Source: Gammaproteobacteria bacterium (GTDB lineage Bacteria; Pseudomonadota; Gammaproteobacteria; Comchoanobacterales; Comchoanobacteraceae). From it: a stretch of 15,501 nucleotides of DNA. Where the stretch lies: the NCBI GenBank assembly GCA_030829925.1, contig JAURNZ010000066.1:1-15501 (forward strand), read 5' to 3'. The position numbers and the translations under genes are program-made. Positions 13,846 to 15,501 of this stretch are shown here, piece by piece; within the stretch, counting starts at the first letter, position 1; every line of letters starts with the position of its first letter. The notes beneath the pieces are model-generated. The model did no database searches, was not told the origin of the DNA, and saw only the letters and a program-made list of their open reading frames with translations.

Positions 13846-15198
13846 TCAATTATACTTTTTTGTCTCTACATAATAAATAAACCCACAAATCATCAAAAGC
13901 GTTATAGATAAAAAGATATACATATACTCAAAACAAGGCAGTGTAAATGAACTGGCAACTACCAATTTATTCATTATAAACGCAAGTACTGCACCTGAAA
14001 TGACGACACCCATGGACCAAATGGTAAATTGAGAAATAGTATATATTTTCATAGCTTGAAACACCTGGTTTTTTTTGACTTTAGTAAATACATTTATATT
14101 TGTTTGCTTCAAGAAAAGTGTTACTAAAAAACCCTGCACCATAAAACTTAAACCAATTTCATATAGATGTATAGAAAACGTAACTTGGCTCATCACTAAA
14201 AAAGCAAAAGCTAATACACAACCACACATCACATGCTGCCACGCATGTGCAAAGTAAAAACCATATTTAACCATGAGCCCCCGAGCCATAAAAGCACCTA
14301 CTGAAAATAGGCATAAAACGATACCTGTTTCAATTGGCAATAACTTCATCCCTAGTTCAAGAAACATGATGCTAGTAAAAAAGAACGCACCAACGACCAT
14401 CCGCATCAAATTACTAATCACTAAAGCGTTTAGAAAATATTTATTTTTAAACAATGAAAGATCAAAGATTGGGTTAGGATGATGCCGCAATTGGTACAAA
14501 AACCCAATAAGTGCAACAAAACCAATGATCAAATAACTTAAACCACCCTCTAAAACATAATCTTTCTCACCAAAAAACATCATTAAAGCTATAACCATGA
14601 TTGACATAAACAACCAGCCTAAACCATCAAATTTCTGGCTGTTTGATGCGTAATTAGACAGCTCCGACAAGCCAGATAGCAGCAACATGCCGATTGGAAG
14701 ATTAATCAAAAAAACCATCTGCCATGGCAGGAATATATAGATTAACCCACCGACCAATGGCCCTAATACTGAACCAAAGAACCCGTAAAATAAAATACGC
14801 CCTGAAACTTTAGATAAGTTTTCATGTTTATGTAACCTCATCATAATTTGAATGCCTGAAGCTATCATACTTGCACCACCCAATGCCTGAATGACACGAC
14901 CACTAAGCAACAATGGTAGATTAAAACTTAAACTACACACCAATGAACCCAACATAAAACATAAAAGCCCACTCATAAATACTTTTTTGTCACCAACCCT
15001 CTGTGACAACCCGTATGACAGTGGCAAAAATATACCTATGAACAATAAATATAACGCTATAACCAGCTTAAATTGACTTGAGTCAGCATGAAAAGTTGTT
15101 ACCATGACTGGCAAAACAGTAATCACAACTGTGATATCAAACATTAAGATTAGTAAAGCAGCAGTCACCATAAATGTTATTTTTTTTGTTTGACTCAT
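13846..15198 (-). CDS. MFS efflux transporter, DHA2 (EmrB/QacA-like, 14-TM)
   Basis: A 450-residue inner-membrane transporter with about fourteen hydrophobic segments, the DHA2 drug:H+ antiporter topology. TM1 has the charged motif FDITVVITVLP with D21 and P30. Motif A is GLSQRVGDKK (63-72), motif B includes R101 in SGRVIQALGGA, and motif C is the antiporter signature GSVLGPLVGG (142-151). It most likely exports a small hydrophobic or aromatic compound using the proton gradient; the substrate is unknown. There is no Shine-Dalgarno sequence; a TATAAT box ends 7 bases before the ATG, so the mRNA may be leaderless. It is divergent from an amidohydrolase-family decarboxylase-like gene, which may share its control region or substrate. 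No membrane-fusion partner (EmrA) is adjacent. Confidence 0.9.
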   Translation of the reverse strand: MSQTKKITFMVTAALLILMFDITVVITVLPVMVTTFHADSSQFKLVIALYLLFIGIFLPLSYGLSQRVGDKKVFMSGLLCFMLGSLVCSLSFNLPLLLSGRVIQALGGASMIASGIQIMMRLHKHENLSKVSGRILFYGFFGSVLGPLVGGLIYIFLPWQMVFLINLPIGMLLLSGLSELSNYASNSQKFDGLGWLFMSIMVIALMMFFGEKDYVLEGGLSYLIIGFVALIGFLYQLRHHPNPIFDLSLFKNKYFLNALVISNLMRMVVGAFFFTSIMFLELGMKLLPIETGIVLCLFSVGAFMARGLMVKYGFYFAHAWQHVMCGCVLAFAFLVMSQVTFSIHLYEIGLSFMVQGFLVTLFLKQTNINVFTKVKKNQVFQAMKIYTISQFTIWSMGVVISGAVLAFIMNKLVVASSFTLPCFEYMYIFLSITLLMICGFIYYVETKKYN

Positions 15199-15205
15199 AA
15201 AAGTA

Positions 15206-15211
15206 ATTATA
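15206..15211 (-). promoter_or_regulatory. Candidate -10 box of the MFS gene
   Basis: A perfect TATAAT on the minus strand with only seven bases before the MFS ATG, predicting a start site at or beside the initiation codon. The -35 at normal spacing is an A-run; TTCAAA is present at a 20-base spacing. Confidence 0.45.
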
Positions 15212-15258
15212 GATAATTAAACAGATTATTTTTTGAAATAAAATCTAAACAGATAGAC

Positions 15259-15264
15259 TATAAT
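15259..15264 (+). promoter_or_regulatory. Candidate -10 box of the amidohydrolase gene
   Basis: A perfect TATAAT (context GACTATAAT), 22 bases before the ATG, with the ribosome binding site AGGAG at 15276-15280 in the short leader. TTGAAA lies upstream (15233-15238) but at a 20-base spacing, so the -35 is uncertain. Confidence 0.5.
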
Positions 15265-15286
15265 CATTAATGAATAGGAGAAAAAA

Positions 15287-15501
15287 ATGAAAAAAATCGC
15301 CCTTGAAGAAGCAATGATGCCACCCAATCTTATTGAAAAATTAGGCTCACATTTAGTAAACAAGAGTTTAATAAAACTTAAAGACGACCTAATTGACCTC
15401 ACAGCCAAAAGAATCGATGTCATGGATGAATTTGATATTGAGAAAACAATTTTATCACTGACATCTCCAGGACTGGAGGGGATTAACGACTCAAATAAAA
15501 C
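15287..15501 (+). CDS. Amidohydrolase-family decarboxylase-like protein, N-terminal part
   Basis: The first 71 residues of a gene running off the right edge. MKKIALEEAMMPP matches the N-terminal strand of amidohydrolase-2 decarboxylases (gamma-resorcylate and 2,3-dihydroxybenzoate decarboxylases). The segment with RIDVMDEFDIEKTILSL and SPGLEGI follows as in that family (RLxxMDxxGIxxxILSL-x-APGV). Where gamma-resorcylate decarboxylase has the metal-binding ExH, this protein has EEA (E7, A9), like fungal 2,3-dihydroxybenzoate decarboxylase. The start is well supported by AGGAG six bases before ATG. It is divergent from the MFS exporter. The exact substrate and the remaining metal ligands are outside the window. 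Confidence 0.82.
   Translation, partial: MKKIALEEAMMPPNLIEKLGSHLVNKSLIKLKDDLIDLTAKRIDVMDEFDIEKTILSLTSPGLEGINDSNK

Overview
The window is a stretch of chromosome from an AT-rich Gram-negative bacterium. Kdo-type cytidylyltransferase, dTDP-sugar and UDP-sugar enzymes, a near-perfect ops element (the RfaH loading site) and strongly E. coli-like WecB and WecE proteins point to a gammaproteobacterium, but I cannot place it in a genus. No rRNA, tRNA, CRISPR array or intact insertion sequence was seen.

Left part (1-6750, minus strand): one tightly packed surface-polysaccharide operon read right to left, ugd > pgi > kdsB-like > wecB > rfbA > wecE. Most junctions overlap by 4 to 13 bases, and a further gene probably starts at the left edge. 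The products supply UDP-glucuronate, hexose phosphate balance, a CMP-activated acidic sugar, UDP-ManNAc, dTDP-glucose and dTDP-4-amino-4,6-dideoxygalactose. The dTDP-glucose 4,6-dehydratase, the glycosyltransferases and the export genes are not in view. The 5' leader of ugd carries GGCGGTAGC, the core of ops, and ugd itself has no good ribosome binding site, as expected for RfaH-type control. The distal three genes look more AT-rich than the proximal three, suggesting a conserved proximal block joined to a variable cassette.

Middle (6750-11570): a 650-base AT-rich gap with hairpins and possible coding debris; an unrecognised 245-residue protein with a C-terminal membrane anchor; then a divergent pair for fatty-acid beta-oxidation, an enoyl-CoA hydratase/3-hydroxyacyl-CoA dehydrogenase (minus) and a thiolase (plus). 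The pair shares a 109-base control region with two TATAAT boxes and a perfect 7+7 palindrome lying over both promoters, a good candidate for one operator controlling both genes.

Right part (11570-15501): a 340-base gap with a potentially switching RNA hairpin and a heptanucleotide tandem repeat; a HAD-phosphatase/UbiA-prenyltransferase fusion; a strong bidirectional terminator; a small membrane-anchored Pro/Ala/Thr/Ser/Asp-rich protein encoded partly by 36-bp tandem repeats; a 14-TM MFS exporter; and, divergent from it, the start of an amidohydrolase-family (2,3-dihydroxybenzoate decarboxylase-like) gene cut by the window edge. Two genes here (the fusion and the exporter) lack ribosome binding sites and have a -10 box about 7-8 bases from ATG, so they may be leaderless.
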